A DNA stretch of 64,000 nt, taken from assembly GCA_038373885.1 (NCBI GenBank), contig JAWZYV010015837.1, positions 1,178,001 through 1,242,000 of the forward strand. Reading direction: 5' to 3'. Source of the stretch: Cheiracanthium punctorium (taxonomy: Eukaryota > Arthropoda > Arachnida > Araneae > Cheiracanthiidae). The stretch's first letter is position 1. Each line of letters opens with the position of its first letter. The notes beneath the pieces are model-generated. The model had not been told where the DNA came from. It did no database searches and saw only the letters and a program-made list of their open reading frames with translations. The translations under genes and the position numbers were made by a program. Below are positions 1 through 11,800 of the stretch, piece after piece.

Positions 1-263
1 CCTATTTCAAATTGCTATATCCATCCTCAAAACTAGCCAAAGCACAATTTTGTTCGCATTCTGTTAAAGGTAAATAACTACTGTAACTTACAGGAATTCA
101 ATTCTTTCAATAAACTTTGTTCCGTCTATTGACTTGAATGTCATACAGAATTCCAAAGATTTATTGACTGGTGAATGACTGCCAAAAAAAAAAAAAAAAA
201 AAAACAGGGTTAAATTAAAAGTAATTCAAAATTTTAACTTTAGAATTCTTTTTAATTTAACAC

Positions 264-1101
264 TAGCAGTCCCGCACGGCGTTGCCCGTGAACCCCTTAA
301 ATTATGCGATTTAAAAAATCTGACATGTAAAATGCATCTCCAGATTAGTACTCTAGGCCGAAATTATATAACAGAATGTGCAAATTATAGTTCCCGAGTT
401 TCTGGTACCTACTTACAAACGCACCACTAAAGACAACTCACTGCTGTGGCCGTCACATATTTCTCCCAGAAATATCGTATAATTTGCATTAAAATTGCTG
501 GAGTTATTAAATATTTCATCCAATTAAACAAATTATCTTGTAAAATCCACAATTTTCGATTTAAATTTCTCAAAATTAGGAAATGTTAGGTCATTAAACA
601 TATTAAATACCATAAAAAATTTCATGAAAAGGCCCCATTAGGAAAAACGCGCCAAATGGCAGAAAAATCGTCAAACTTGGCAACTTTTGGCGAAATATCG
701 CCAAATTTGGCGACAAAAATAAGTTCCCAAAAATTAGGTTTACGAAGACCTACGTCCCATAGAACCCGAGATTTCCAGAACATTCCATATTGATGCAAAA
801 AAAAGCAAAATTTAACTATTTAACGCGTAGAATACGAATTTTAAACTATTTTAAACCCCAGAACAGCGGGTTGCTCCCAAAATTCGCAACACAGGGTAAG
901 AAAATTTCCGTTTTAGAACGGTTTTTAATTAATAATTAAAAAAGTAATTAAAATTTTAAAATTCTGATTCTCAGGTGCGCATTATAGGACTCATGGGCTT
1001 ATATATTCAAATTTTGAGAGTTCTGTGTGGAGTAGGTTTGTCTGGAGACCGCACACATACAGACAGACAGATTTACAAACATTCATTTTTATTATTATAG
1101 A
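264..1101 (-). mobile_element. Helitron-like non-autonomous element
   Basis: On the - strand it starts TCTATAATAATAAAAATGAA and ends with a GC-rich segment and CTAG|T (seen on + as A|CTAGCAGTCCCGC). The subterminal ACAGACAGACAG and the 'cacggcgttgcccg' end are typical of arthropod Helitrons. No Rep/helicase ORF is present. The 5' flanking base is not the canonical A, so that boundary is approximate. Confidence 0.55.
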
Positions 1102-2071
1102 CTGTGTGTGACATGCCTTTTTTGTTGTTTGTTTGTTTTACGTTTTCCGATGCAAGCTCTTTTAAGTATTTTCTAGTTTTTGCAAATGCCTGGAGTAGTA
1201 GTTAAATTTCTGATATCAATTTAAAAGATATAATAAAATTGACTAACGCTTCTGAATTTTGTCATGTTCAGTATAAATGTTGCATATGCAACTCTTCATA
1301 TATAGGTACATACAACAATTTTTTTTCTCTGCTCCTGAGCAGAAAGCCAAGATGAAATTTTTTTGGGATGTAGGGTTACTCCAACTTAATAACATATAAA
1401 AATTTAAAACATGTGTCTGTGATCAGACATGCCGAAAAAAATTCATGTTGTTTAGCAAATGCGATGCCAATGCGTAAACTATAGAAGATGCGCAAATTTC
1501 GATAACATTTTTGGAATCAGCGTAAAAAGTTACTTCTAGACACAAAGTTTCACTTCAGTAACTTTTACAGGTAAGGAGTTATTTAAGGAATTTAGAAAAA
1601 AGTTGGCGCATCTTGCAGAAACCGTAAAAATTTGCATAATTAATTTCTATCTAATTAACTATCGTAGAAACTTCAAAATTGAGATTTGTTGATATCTTAG
1701 CCCATACATCCTCTATATAAAATTTGAGGAAAATCTAAGTTGGTGTGGTGAACTTTCTCTAGTTTTGTGTTTGATTTGACGTGGAATGACCCAAATATTA
1801 CTTTTCTTTCCATATTAATGTAACGTTTTACGTTTTACAAAAACTCAATTATTCGAGTAAGTCAAATAGGAAATTTATCTCTTACTCGAATACTTTTTTT
1901 GGAGGGTGTACATGGTAATATGTTGTGTCCTCGAAAATATTTTCACGTGTGCCTAAGTTTTGTTTACTTTCGAGGACTATGCTTGATTTGTTCCCAAATT
2001 ACTGTTTAGAAATATGGTTGCCTTAGATAAGGCGGGGCCTTCGCTATTAGTTGCTAATAACGATGGCCCCA
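1102..2071. other. Intergenic stretch without recognised features
   Basis: AT-rich sequence upstream of MFAP1. I see no conserved coding block, TIR pair or tandem array. Confidence 0.4.
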
Positions 2072-2264
2072 GGTAAGGTGACCAAACGTCCCCAATTTCA
2101 AGACTTTTTCAAATGTCCCCATTGCATTGTTTTTAATTAAATTACTATTAATTATTTCATTAATTATAAATGTCCCCAGTTTTGTAGCATAAATATCGCC
2201 AGCAGACTAATTCTGGCCTCGAACTCAGACACATTGCGAGAAGTTCATTGGGCGGGGCCTTATG

Positions 2265-2473
2265 GTAAGGTAACCAAACGTACCCATTTTCAGGACGTTT
2301 TTTAAATTGTCCCCAGAATGTAAAAATGGAACTGGGGACAATTTTTTAATTATTGCATAGTTTTTCAATTAAATTACTGTTAATTATTGCATTAATTATA
2401 AATGTCCCCAGTTTTGTTGTCAGAATCGGGGACATGTCCCCGATTCTGACTACAAAAATCTGGTCACCTTACC
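2265..2473. mobile_element. 209-bp MITE with 5-bp TSD TTATG
   Basis: The ends GTAAGGTAACC and GGTCACCTTACC are imperfect inverted repeats, flanked by TTATG at 2260-2264 and 2474-2478. The interior repeats 'tgtcccca' phrases on both strands. A related left end lies at about 2074-2110 (GTAAGGTGACC), so this copy sits within or beside an older relative. Confidence 0.6.
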
Positions 2474-2478
2474 TTATG

Positions 2479-3785
2479 GACATTTTGCACGTGACGTCAC
2501 TTGGCGGTATTTGATACGCCACGTGCACGATCTTATGGTAATGATTAGTTTCGGTTTGAGCTTGTTTGGCCCTAAGGGATTATTTAACACTTTCTTCTAG
2601 AAATATAGCTGTTGCAAAAGAAGTTAGAATATTAGTCATTAACAAATAAAAGGTTTTTATAAATTAATTTTATCTTCCTTGTGAGATTTCATTTAAAATG
2701 TTAAGAATAATTAAATACTTAAAATAATTTAAAGTATCGTACTTTAAAAAGGTGTGGGAGGCTTTTAATGAATATTTGTACTATTTTAAATTCAAAAAAC
2801 TCAAAATAAACTCAATGATGTATTACTTATACAGTGTTTGCAATAACGCAATAATTTTATAACGCTAATATTCCTTTTATTAACAAAGTTTAGCAGCGAA
2901 ATGCGATATCATCGTCTTCTAAACCATCAATTTAAATATTAAAATACAATAACTCATTCCGAGGGGTTGATAATGAGAAACAATAATTATAAAATGGATA
3001 CTCAATGCATTTCAATAGGAGCTGACGGATGTAAATACCGCCAGCAGACGAATTTTAGCCTCGAACTCAGAAACCATGCAAAACGTCCATTGGGGACTGG
3101 CTTTATACTGTTAAGTTCTAAGTCATTGGTTTTATGGGCACCTTCCTACTTTACTGCCCTCTACATTGATATTCCGAATACTTCAGGTTGAAATAAACTT
3201 TTTAATCGTGAATGTTTTCTTTGTTGCTATTCTCATCTCTCCTCTTTCACTCACTGCCCTCTTCGTAAAACATTTGTTTTGAAATTTGAAAGAAAATTAA
3301 ATTTTATGTTGGCCATTAAATTTTGTTGTGATGAACATAAGTTATAATTGAGGAGGTGAGTACTTGACTTCTTAATTCATGAGAGTCATTTTATTTCATG
3401 TTATGTTGCTGTGCAGAGTTATTGAATCAGTAATAAAAAATGCTATGCAATTTGCATTAGGAAATTGATGAGAAAAATTAGCTGTATCTATTTTAAAAGT
3501 CCGATAATTCGAATTAATACTATAGATTCTGCTTTGACGGAGTGGATCATGGACAAAATGTGATTGCTTACATTGCACATCTCCACACATTATGTTCTAA
3601 ATGTGTCGAGATAAATGTAAATGATCGTGATATGGCAAGAAATATAATTGATTTCCACTGTAAACATGAAGCAGAGTCTGGCGTTTTGTTAGTTCGTCGT
3701 AATATTGTTTCATATAAAGTATGAATATTTACGATATTGAGTAATACCTTTTCTTCTTTCCAGAGTACTATAATATTTGATCATT
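2479..3785 (+). promoter_or_regulatory. Putative upstream / 5'UTR region of MFAP1
   Basis: The stretch before the first coding exon has no clear gene. A CACGTG E-box overlapping a TGACGTCA CRE-like site is at 2488-2500, with a second CACGTG near 2519. These are only candidate regulatory sites. A splice acceptor at 3762-3763 implies an upstream noncoding exon; the GT at 3719 would give an unusually short 45-nt intron, so the true donor is uncertain. About 60 nt at 3040-3095 resemble 2198-2257, an older local duplication. Confidence 0.3.
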
Positions 3786-3870
3786 ATGTCGTCCAATGCT
3801 GCAAACTTGGCTCTTCTTCAGAGCCAAATTCAATCAACAGCTGGAGCCATTCCAGTTTTAAATGAAAAAG
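3786..3870 (+). CDS. MFAP1: MFAP1 exon 1 (initiator ATG)
   Basis: It encodes 28 codons plus one base, starting [12 protein letters not shown] and ending at NEK before a GTAATT donor. A pyrimidine tract and CAG at 3751-3763 suggest that a noncoding 5' exon is spliced to position 3764, 22 nt before the ATG. Confidence 0.93.
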
Positions 3871-5839
3871 GTAATTACTTATTAAATTTGTATTATATGA
3901 TGTTATGCTATATTACATTTTGTGAGTCCTGTTCCGCCATCATAGAGATCTTTTAAATTTACTTTAAATTGAGCATTAGACAGTTAGCTCTGATTGATAT
4001 CTTATCCAGACGAGTTGGAGTTGCTCAGTGAATGGCTAGTGGAAGGGAAACGAGGGGGGAGGGGGTGGGAACTAGAAGTATCATGCTAGTTTTACGTATT
4101 TTCTGTTTAATATTCATTAGACAAAATATGGGATTTTACTGCTAACTGTTTTTTTATTCACGTAAATTATGCAAAAGCAAAATGAATTTAGGTGAAAGTG
4201 TATTCACATTATGTACTTCACCAGGGATCGATGCAGAAAATATTAGTCTCCTTCACAAAATTGTGATCTATTGAAACGGTTCCTCTAAAAAACTACAATC
4301 AATTAACACAACCAGTCATTGGCATTTCACCATATATTTTAATTTATTTTGTAAGTTATTTTAAGAAAAAAAGTGACGTTTACAACTATTGGTATGAAAA
4401 TTCATAAAAATAGATGGTAAAATCATACAAGACGGTGTGCATCCCATGTAAACACAGCGACAACAAATTATGTTTTTCTTTATAAAAAGTACTTTTTCAG
4501 CTTCATTAAAAACTAATGAAACTTGAAAAAATAAGTAAAGAAACTCCAGAAAAATAAACAGGGACCAGTTTTGTCCCGTTTTGTGAGAATTACCCATACG
4601 GTGCTTGGACAAGGCTGTAAGACCATCCAATGTCCTTGCAAGAAGTAAAGTTTAGATACTTGTTTAAAATTTTATCATTATCCACTCTTTCTTAATTAAA
4701 AGAAATAAAATTGAACTTCTCTCATAACAATCTGGAATGCTTGAATGAAAACTTCTCATACACTGCTTTAGCATTTCATTTGAAAGTACAATCGATGTGT
4801 TTTTTTACGAACTAGGCTTTATCCCCTAATACACTCCTTTACTTGATTTTAGGACTCGATTTTAAGAACTTTTGTGATTTGTGTTTACAAACTGTTTGAA
4901 TGATGCTTATGGGTTGCGTTAATGAGTGTCTTCTATTGTGTTAAGATTTCTATTTATAAATTTTTCTCTGACTTTTTTCTCTTCCCTTATCTAGGTGAAG
5001 TGTCTATGCAAAAAGTGAAGGTTTTCAGATATGTATCCGGTAGAAGGTATTGTAAATGTTAATATATTTTTATTTTTATTAATTAATAAATGCAGCTTTA
5101 AAAGACTTTCAGATTGATTAAAATAAATATATTCATTTTGCAGGAGTGTCCTAAATTAACCAGTAATAGATCTGTAATAACTCTTAACTCTGTATATATG
5201 TATATAAATAATTAAAATGCAAAACACAAAGAATATTACTGCAAAAATGACATACTACCCCATAGGCAGGGTTGCCACTGGTCAGGGAGAACAGGGAAAA
5301 CCTGGAAAAGTCAGGGAATTTCATTTTGGCAAAAAAAGTCAGGGAGAAGTCAGGGAAAATTGCAAATTTTAGCCCAAAACCTGGAAAATCATGTAATTTG
5401 GACTGGAAAATCAGTGTTTGTAAACAAACAACGTTTAACCTTACTTTGGGAAGCTAAAAATATCAAAGAAAATATACAAAGTTGACATCATAAACATAAA
5501 AAATAGTCTGGATTTTTACCACATGATGGTCTGGAAAACCTGGAAAAGTCAGGGAATTTTTTTTCAGAAATTGAGTGGCAACCCTGATAGGGGGAAAATA
5601 TATATATCTATATTATTTAGTAAGTATAAGATGAAAGCCCCCCCTCCCCCCCAGGCCAGCCATTGTTGTTATAATAAATAAAGCATAAAATGCAAAACAT
5701 TGGCTGGCCTGGGGGGCTTTCATCTTATACTTACTAAATAATATTAGACACATGTTTTCATTTAAGTGGCTTTAATAAGCGCTATGTAACGTGTGTAACC
5801 ACTGTATTTTTGTTTGCTTTTACATAAAATGTAAATATA

Positions 5840-5879
<40 letters not shown>

Positions 5880-8800
5880 AGAGGAAAGTTGGTTTGTTTG
5901 TTTGTTCGCTATACACGTCCAGACCGCTGGATGGATCTGGACCAAATTTGACACACTGACTAAATAGGACAAGTGAAAGCTAATTCCATACAAATGAAAT
6001 TAATCGGATTAATAGTTTTTGAGTTATTTTATGTTTTGTAAGGTTTTCTGGCCATTTTTCTCGCATTTTACGTTATCACGAGCTAAATTTTCGTCCGAAC
6101 ACTATATTTTTTTATATCATTGGAAACTACAGAGTTTTCTTTTCAAATAAAATTTGTTAACAATCGTACTTACATTTGCCGATTTTTGGGAATTTTTTAT
6201 AAGAAATAATTTTTTGAAGAAAATGTACGGCTTTTAAAAATATGCTACTTTTAAACTGTCGCATCGAAAAACCTATTGGGCAAAGATTTTCCATCTTTTT
6301 ACCGACTGATTAAACATTTATTTCTCCCTCTTTTAAATTTCGAACCGTGCAGAAATGTTTATTAGATTTTTTTATATGATTTTTTTTTCTGAAAAGATCA
6401 CAGGTTAAAAGGAAGGCCGCTGCTAATGAAAAACCAGCAGGGGAAAATCAGCATATGGCGTTGCCAAGACAACTGAGGGTGTTCATTTTTTCACGAGGTG
6501 TTTCATTCTCAAGGTCATTCCTGCATTCCATCCACCAGAAATAAACATACGGGGGATTTATTTGAAGTCGCTGCATTAGGAAATACGAGTTCAGAAGTAT
6601 TTGATGATAGTATTTTACACCCATTATAAATTCTTTGAAAAGATAGTTACTAAATAATTAGAACCTCATATGCTGTAAAAATGAAATTAAACGGATTAAT
6701 AGTTTTTGAGTTATTTTATGTTTTGTGAGGTTTTGGGCCATTTTTCTCGCATTTTACGTTATCACAAGCTAAATTTTCGTCCGAACACTATATTTTTTAT
6801 ATCATCGGGAACTGCAGTTTTTTTCTTCAAATAAAACTTGTTACAAAATCGTACTTACATTTGCCGAGTTTTGGGAGATTTGGTGAGAATTTTTTAAAGG
6901 AAATCCTGTTTCGAAGAAAATGTACTGCTTTTAAAAATATGCTATTTTTAAACTGTCGCATCGAAAAACCCAATGGGCAAACATTTTCCATCTTTTTACT
7001 GCTGATTAAACATTTTTTCCTTTGGTACGTATGTATTAGTAATAAAAGAGTACATTTGAGAACTCAGATTAGGTCAGAATGGGAGAAGCCTAGCCACGTC
7101 AAATTCCCGGTAACTTGGTTCGTTGGCAAGCCCTGTGTTCATTTTTTTTCTCTTTGCAGCGAGAAATCCCATGTCTGTTTTTTATCACTGCAGCGGGAGG
7201 ATTCTCATTCCAGCCTACTCACGTCCAATTTCCGGTAACCTGTGTATGCTAACAGATGCCATGTTCATTTCTTTTTCGTTGCAGTGGGAAGTCACCATGT
7301 TCTTTTTTTATCGCTGCAGCGGGAGGATTCTCATACCTTCCCTTTACAATCTCATACTGATGACTGGGCTCTATTTGTTTTTAGTAGTTGTGTAGGTATT
7401 AGCGATAAATGACTGTTAGAACACAGACATGCAGAAGAGGAGAAGCCTAGCTATGTCCAATTCCCGGTAGCCTCTACGCTATCAGGTGCTTTGTTCTTTT
7501 TTTTTCTATTTTGCAGTGGGAAGTCCCATGTCTTTTTTTTTTTTTATCATTGCAGCGGGAGGATTCCAGCCTAGCCATGTGCAATTCCTGGCAACATCTG
7601 TATTCTATCAGGTGCTGTGTTCATTTTTTTTTTTTTCGTTGCAGCGGGAAATCCTGTGTCCCCTCTTTTTTTTCCATTACAGTGGGAGGATTCACATTCC
7701 TTCCCTTTACAATCCATATTTAAGGTAAATGGCATTTCTTTTTGATTGCACGGGCAACTCCGGGCCACGCTGCTAGTATATATATATAACAGCAGAAACA
7801 GTGGGCCAGACATTATGAAGATCGAAAAACATTGAACCATAAATTACAAAAAATTAATGGAATAGAAATTATAACCTCTGAGACTCTCATCAGGGGCCAT
7901 ATCCAGAAGATTATAATTAAAGACAACAAAATAGTAGGATTTCGATTCTGTGGTATATCAAAAGATATTCTCTCCACACATTTAGGCCCTATACCACTGT
8001 AGAACAAGAATCTAAATCAAGAAAATAGAAACAAAAGTATTTTGAAAGCAAAATAATTGAAAAAATATTGCAAAACAGACTTACCCAACAGGAACAATGC
8101 AGATCCCATGGCATTAGACAGCAAATTTTGCTGTAAGAATGCGGCCAAAATTAAGAGGCAAAACATCAGTGTTGCCAGAAATCGAATGTGTAATAGTAGA
8201 ATTAAGATTATAAAAGTGTTGCCAGAAACAGTAGTGTAAAATTATTTGACAGTGTTAAAATACAGGTATATTAATCAGATTAACATAAAGGAATATTTAA
8301 ATTATAAATATAATTATTGAATTATTATAAATAGCTGGTATAGCCAATTAAATATTTAAACAATATTGTATTTAAAACACTAATGAATATATGTACTAGC
8401 TAAATACATACATATGATTTATTTTTCAGAGATTTATTCTAATATTTAGAGAAAATATTTAAAAAGTTAATATAAATGTACAGTCACTGAATAGGAACTT
8501 CTCCCCCCTCTAAATATATATATATATATATGCACATCCAGAGTTTTATTTTATGCGTTATGCTCACTTTTTATATATTTTTTATAATAGTAAGAAAAGC
8601 TTCCTCCTCCCGACCCATTCATCCAATTACAACCAAACCAAACCCCATCCAACCTCCAGTAAATTAACAAAGACAATTGACACATTACCTGTACGAAGTG
8701 TATATACAGTGGAGCACCTTTAGTACGTCGCTCTAGGGACTGCCAGGAAAAGATGTTATAAGGAAAAAGACGTACAAAAGAAATAATTAAAAAAAACTTA

Positions 8801-11800
8801 CCCAGTAGATGGCATCACCGTAAAACTTCAATGTTTATTTTAATTTTATCGTTGTCACTTAAATTGTCGTTGAGCTAAAGATAAAATAAAAATAATATAA
8901 AACTTTTATGTGCTACGTATCACAAAAATTATTATTATTTATTATATTTTTTTTTTGCACTAGGAGAAAAATAGTAATCCATCATAGATGTTTGACGAGA
9001 ACTATTTCTATTAATATTATACAATGCGTTTTGTATATCGTTTAGCTGTTGCAATGTTCTTTCTGTAGTTTCGTTGCATAAAAAGTACTTTCTCAGTCCT
9101 TCAAAATACGACACAGCTTGCTGAAATGTTGGAGGAGCAGCATTCGTTTCATCGTCATCTGTATCATCCTCACTGCTACTTGCTTCTTTTGGATTATTGC
9201 AGGCAATTAATTCCTTAACACTAAGGACACTTGTTGTTTGCACATTACTGTCTGCAATCTGCATATTCTTCAAATGAATAATCACAATTTAATAAGTGCC
9301 ATTCGGTATTAATTTTTGGTTCTGTTTCTTCTACTGTGATCTCTTCTTCCCGAGACGGATAGCCTTTGATAAAGCAATGCTGAATGGTTTGCTTTGATAC
9401 ACTATTCCACACAAATGAAATAAAATTCATCGTTTGTAAGATGTTTACCTTTTTTATATTGCCGTCCGATATATTTTCCACAGCTAACTGCACTAACTTC
9501 TGACGATAATGGTGCTTGAAGCACCTGATTATTCCTAAATCAAGGGGCTGCAAATGACTTGTGCAGTTAGCTGGGAAGAAAACAACTTGTATATGTTTGA
9601 GAAATTTGGTATCGGGAGGATGAGAGGGGCACTGATCCATGAACAATATTATTTTGCGCTTTTCCTGTGCCATTTTTCTGTCCAATTTCATCAACCACTC
9701 GTTAAACAATTTTCCTGTCATCCAGGCCTTTTTATTGGAGTCGTACTGCACGGGAAAGGTTTTAATATTTTTGAAACACCTGGGATTTTGGTACTTTCCT
9801 ATAACAAATGGTTTTAACTTTTCTGATCCATCAGCATTCGTGCACAGTAAAACTGTTATACACTCACACTCTTTGCTTTTTTTCCCACCATGACATGGCT
9901 CACCTTTTAGTGACAGAGTCCTTGAAGGAAGCAAGTGATAAGAGTCCGGTTTCATCACAATTGAATACGTTTTTTAGTTCATATTCAGCAAGTTTGTCAG
10001 GAAGAGTTTTAAACCACTCTTCAACAGTTTCAAGTGGTACAGATTTCGATTCACCACTTAGCATTTGGCAGGTTATTCCATTCCTTATTTTAAATTTATG
10101 GAGCCATCCTCCAGAAAATATGCACTCTTTCACTTCCATTTGCTTGGCAATTTCAAGTGCCTTATTAATGAGCATCGGCCCGCTCACAGGAATATTAGCA
10201 GCTCTGCATTGCTTGAAGAACTGCAAAACCAAAGAATCAATTTCCAGAACTTTACCGGCACGTACACGCTGCCTCTTAGCAACAGTAGAAGAACAGGCAG
10301 ATGTGTTCTTTTCGATTTCTTGCCTTTTATAAATCAAAGTTTTTAAAGTTGATACATTAATGTTCAGCTTTTTTGCAATGTCTACTTTAGACATGGAGAC
10401 ATTTTTATCCACTTCTGTTAAAATATTAATTTTTTCTTCCAAACTTAGAGCTTTTTGTTTAAAAGACATGTTGGAGAAAGATAAGCACAACCTACCAGCA
10501 TCTCTGTAAAAGTCAGACTGAAAGAAACAAATTTTATTTGCTTTCACAGGCCTCCTCTCGAGGGGGGGGGGGTGTGAGATTCCAGACTAAAGGTTACCAT
10601 CTTTGGCGATAAACCTTAATTGCCAGCTGGGGAAAATTCTATGGTCATTGGAGATCGTCCTTCCCCCTAACGAACAGGTTTCTGATTGTTCCCGGGTCAT
10701 TGTGCAGAGATTTCGCGCTTGCTTAATCACAAGTTTTATCACCTCGATGCACACTAAATCACCAATAGTGTGGAACCGCATTAAGAATTTCTCCTCTGCC
10801 GAATCTTCACAATAGAATGTTTCTCCTTTTGTAAGCAAAATTTCACACTTCGGGTGCAATCCTATCGCAGGTGTAAAGAGAAGTCATGGCAATAGTTATC
10901 AATGAGGGAAAAAAATTTCAAATGTTTTGAGAAACGACGTACTAAAGAAAATCCTAGATGTATAAAAGAAATATTTTAACATTATAAAGTATAGGAATGA
11001 CTCCGGACTTTACAAAATCAGCGTATAATCGATAAAGACGTACTAAAGAGAAGCGTATTAAAGATGCTCCACTGTAATAGATTTTAGGAACTGAGTAGGA
11101 TAGTTGTATTGCCTTGTAGTCCGAAAGAGAGATTTAAAATTGTCTTGAATTGAGACTTTAAATTCTTCTATACATAGAAGCTTGATTCTACAGCAATGAT
11201 TATAGATGATATTGCGGAATACTGATTTGTAATGTAAGCAATTATGAGCAAGATGGAAAATGAGTAAAGCTATTTACTTTAAAGCTAAAATCTTTTCTCT
11301 TATCATATATGCTGAAACGGGCTATTGCTAGGAGTGATAGAGATACTTAAATCTAAAAAAGTAACATAATTGCTAAGCATATGATTTTTAATTAATTCAA
11401 GAGCAGAACTATATTTTATTGAGAAGATAACGTTATTAATATTAGTAGTATTTACTTGTAAGATATTATCTATGTACCTTTTAATAATTGTATGTTTATT
11501 ATGGTAGTCTTTTCATAGAAATATAAGTATAAATCTGCCAGGTAACTGGATGCTGAGCCACCTTGTGGTATACCATGATTTTGCAGATATATGTAATTGT
11601 TATGTATGATATAATTATTATATATAATGGATTTAGATAGACTATTGAAATAATTCACATCTACATAGGAAGGCATCATAATATTATTAACACTATTTAT
11701 AAATAATTCATTGATAACATTGTAAAGGTTGTCAAGAGGATTATTATTGAATAAGTCTAAAATCATAGGTATATAAAGAGGTAACATTTCTAATATTGCA

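Noticed and set aside
3542..3724. 60-residue open frame just upstream of MFAP1
   Set aside because: It starts at GTG, not ATG. It shows no recognised domain and overlaps an antisense frame of similar size. It is probably 5' flank or UTR.
6861..7728. Overlapping open frames with aromatic-rich translations
   Set aside because: They are translations of the T-rich repeats inside a Helitron, in several frames at once.
10587..10859. 90-residue antisense frame beside the Tigger transposase
   Set aside because: It lies in the 5' noncoding part of the transposon, upstream of the family's normal start, and matches nothing.
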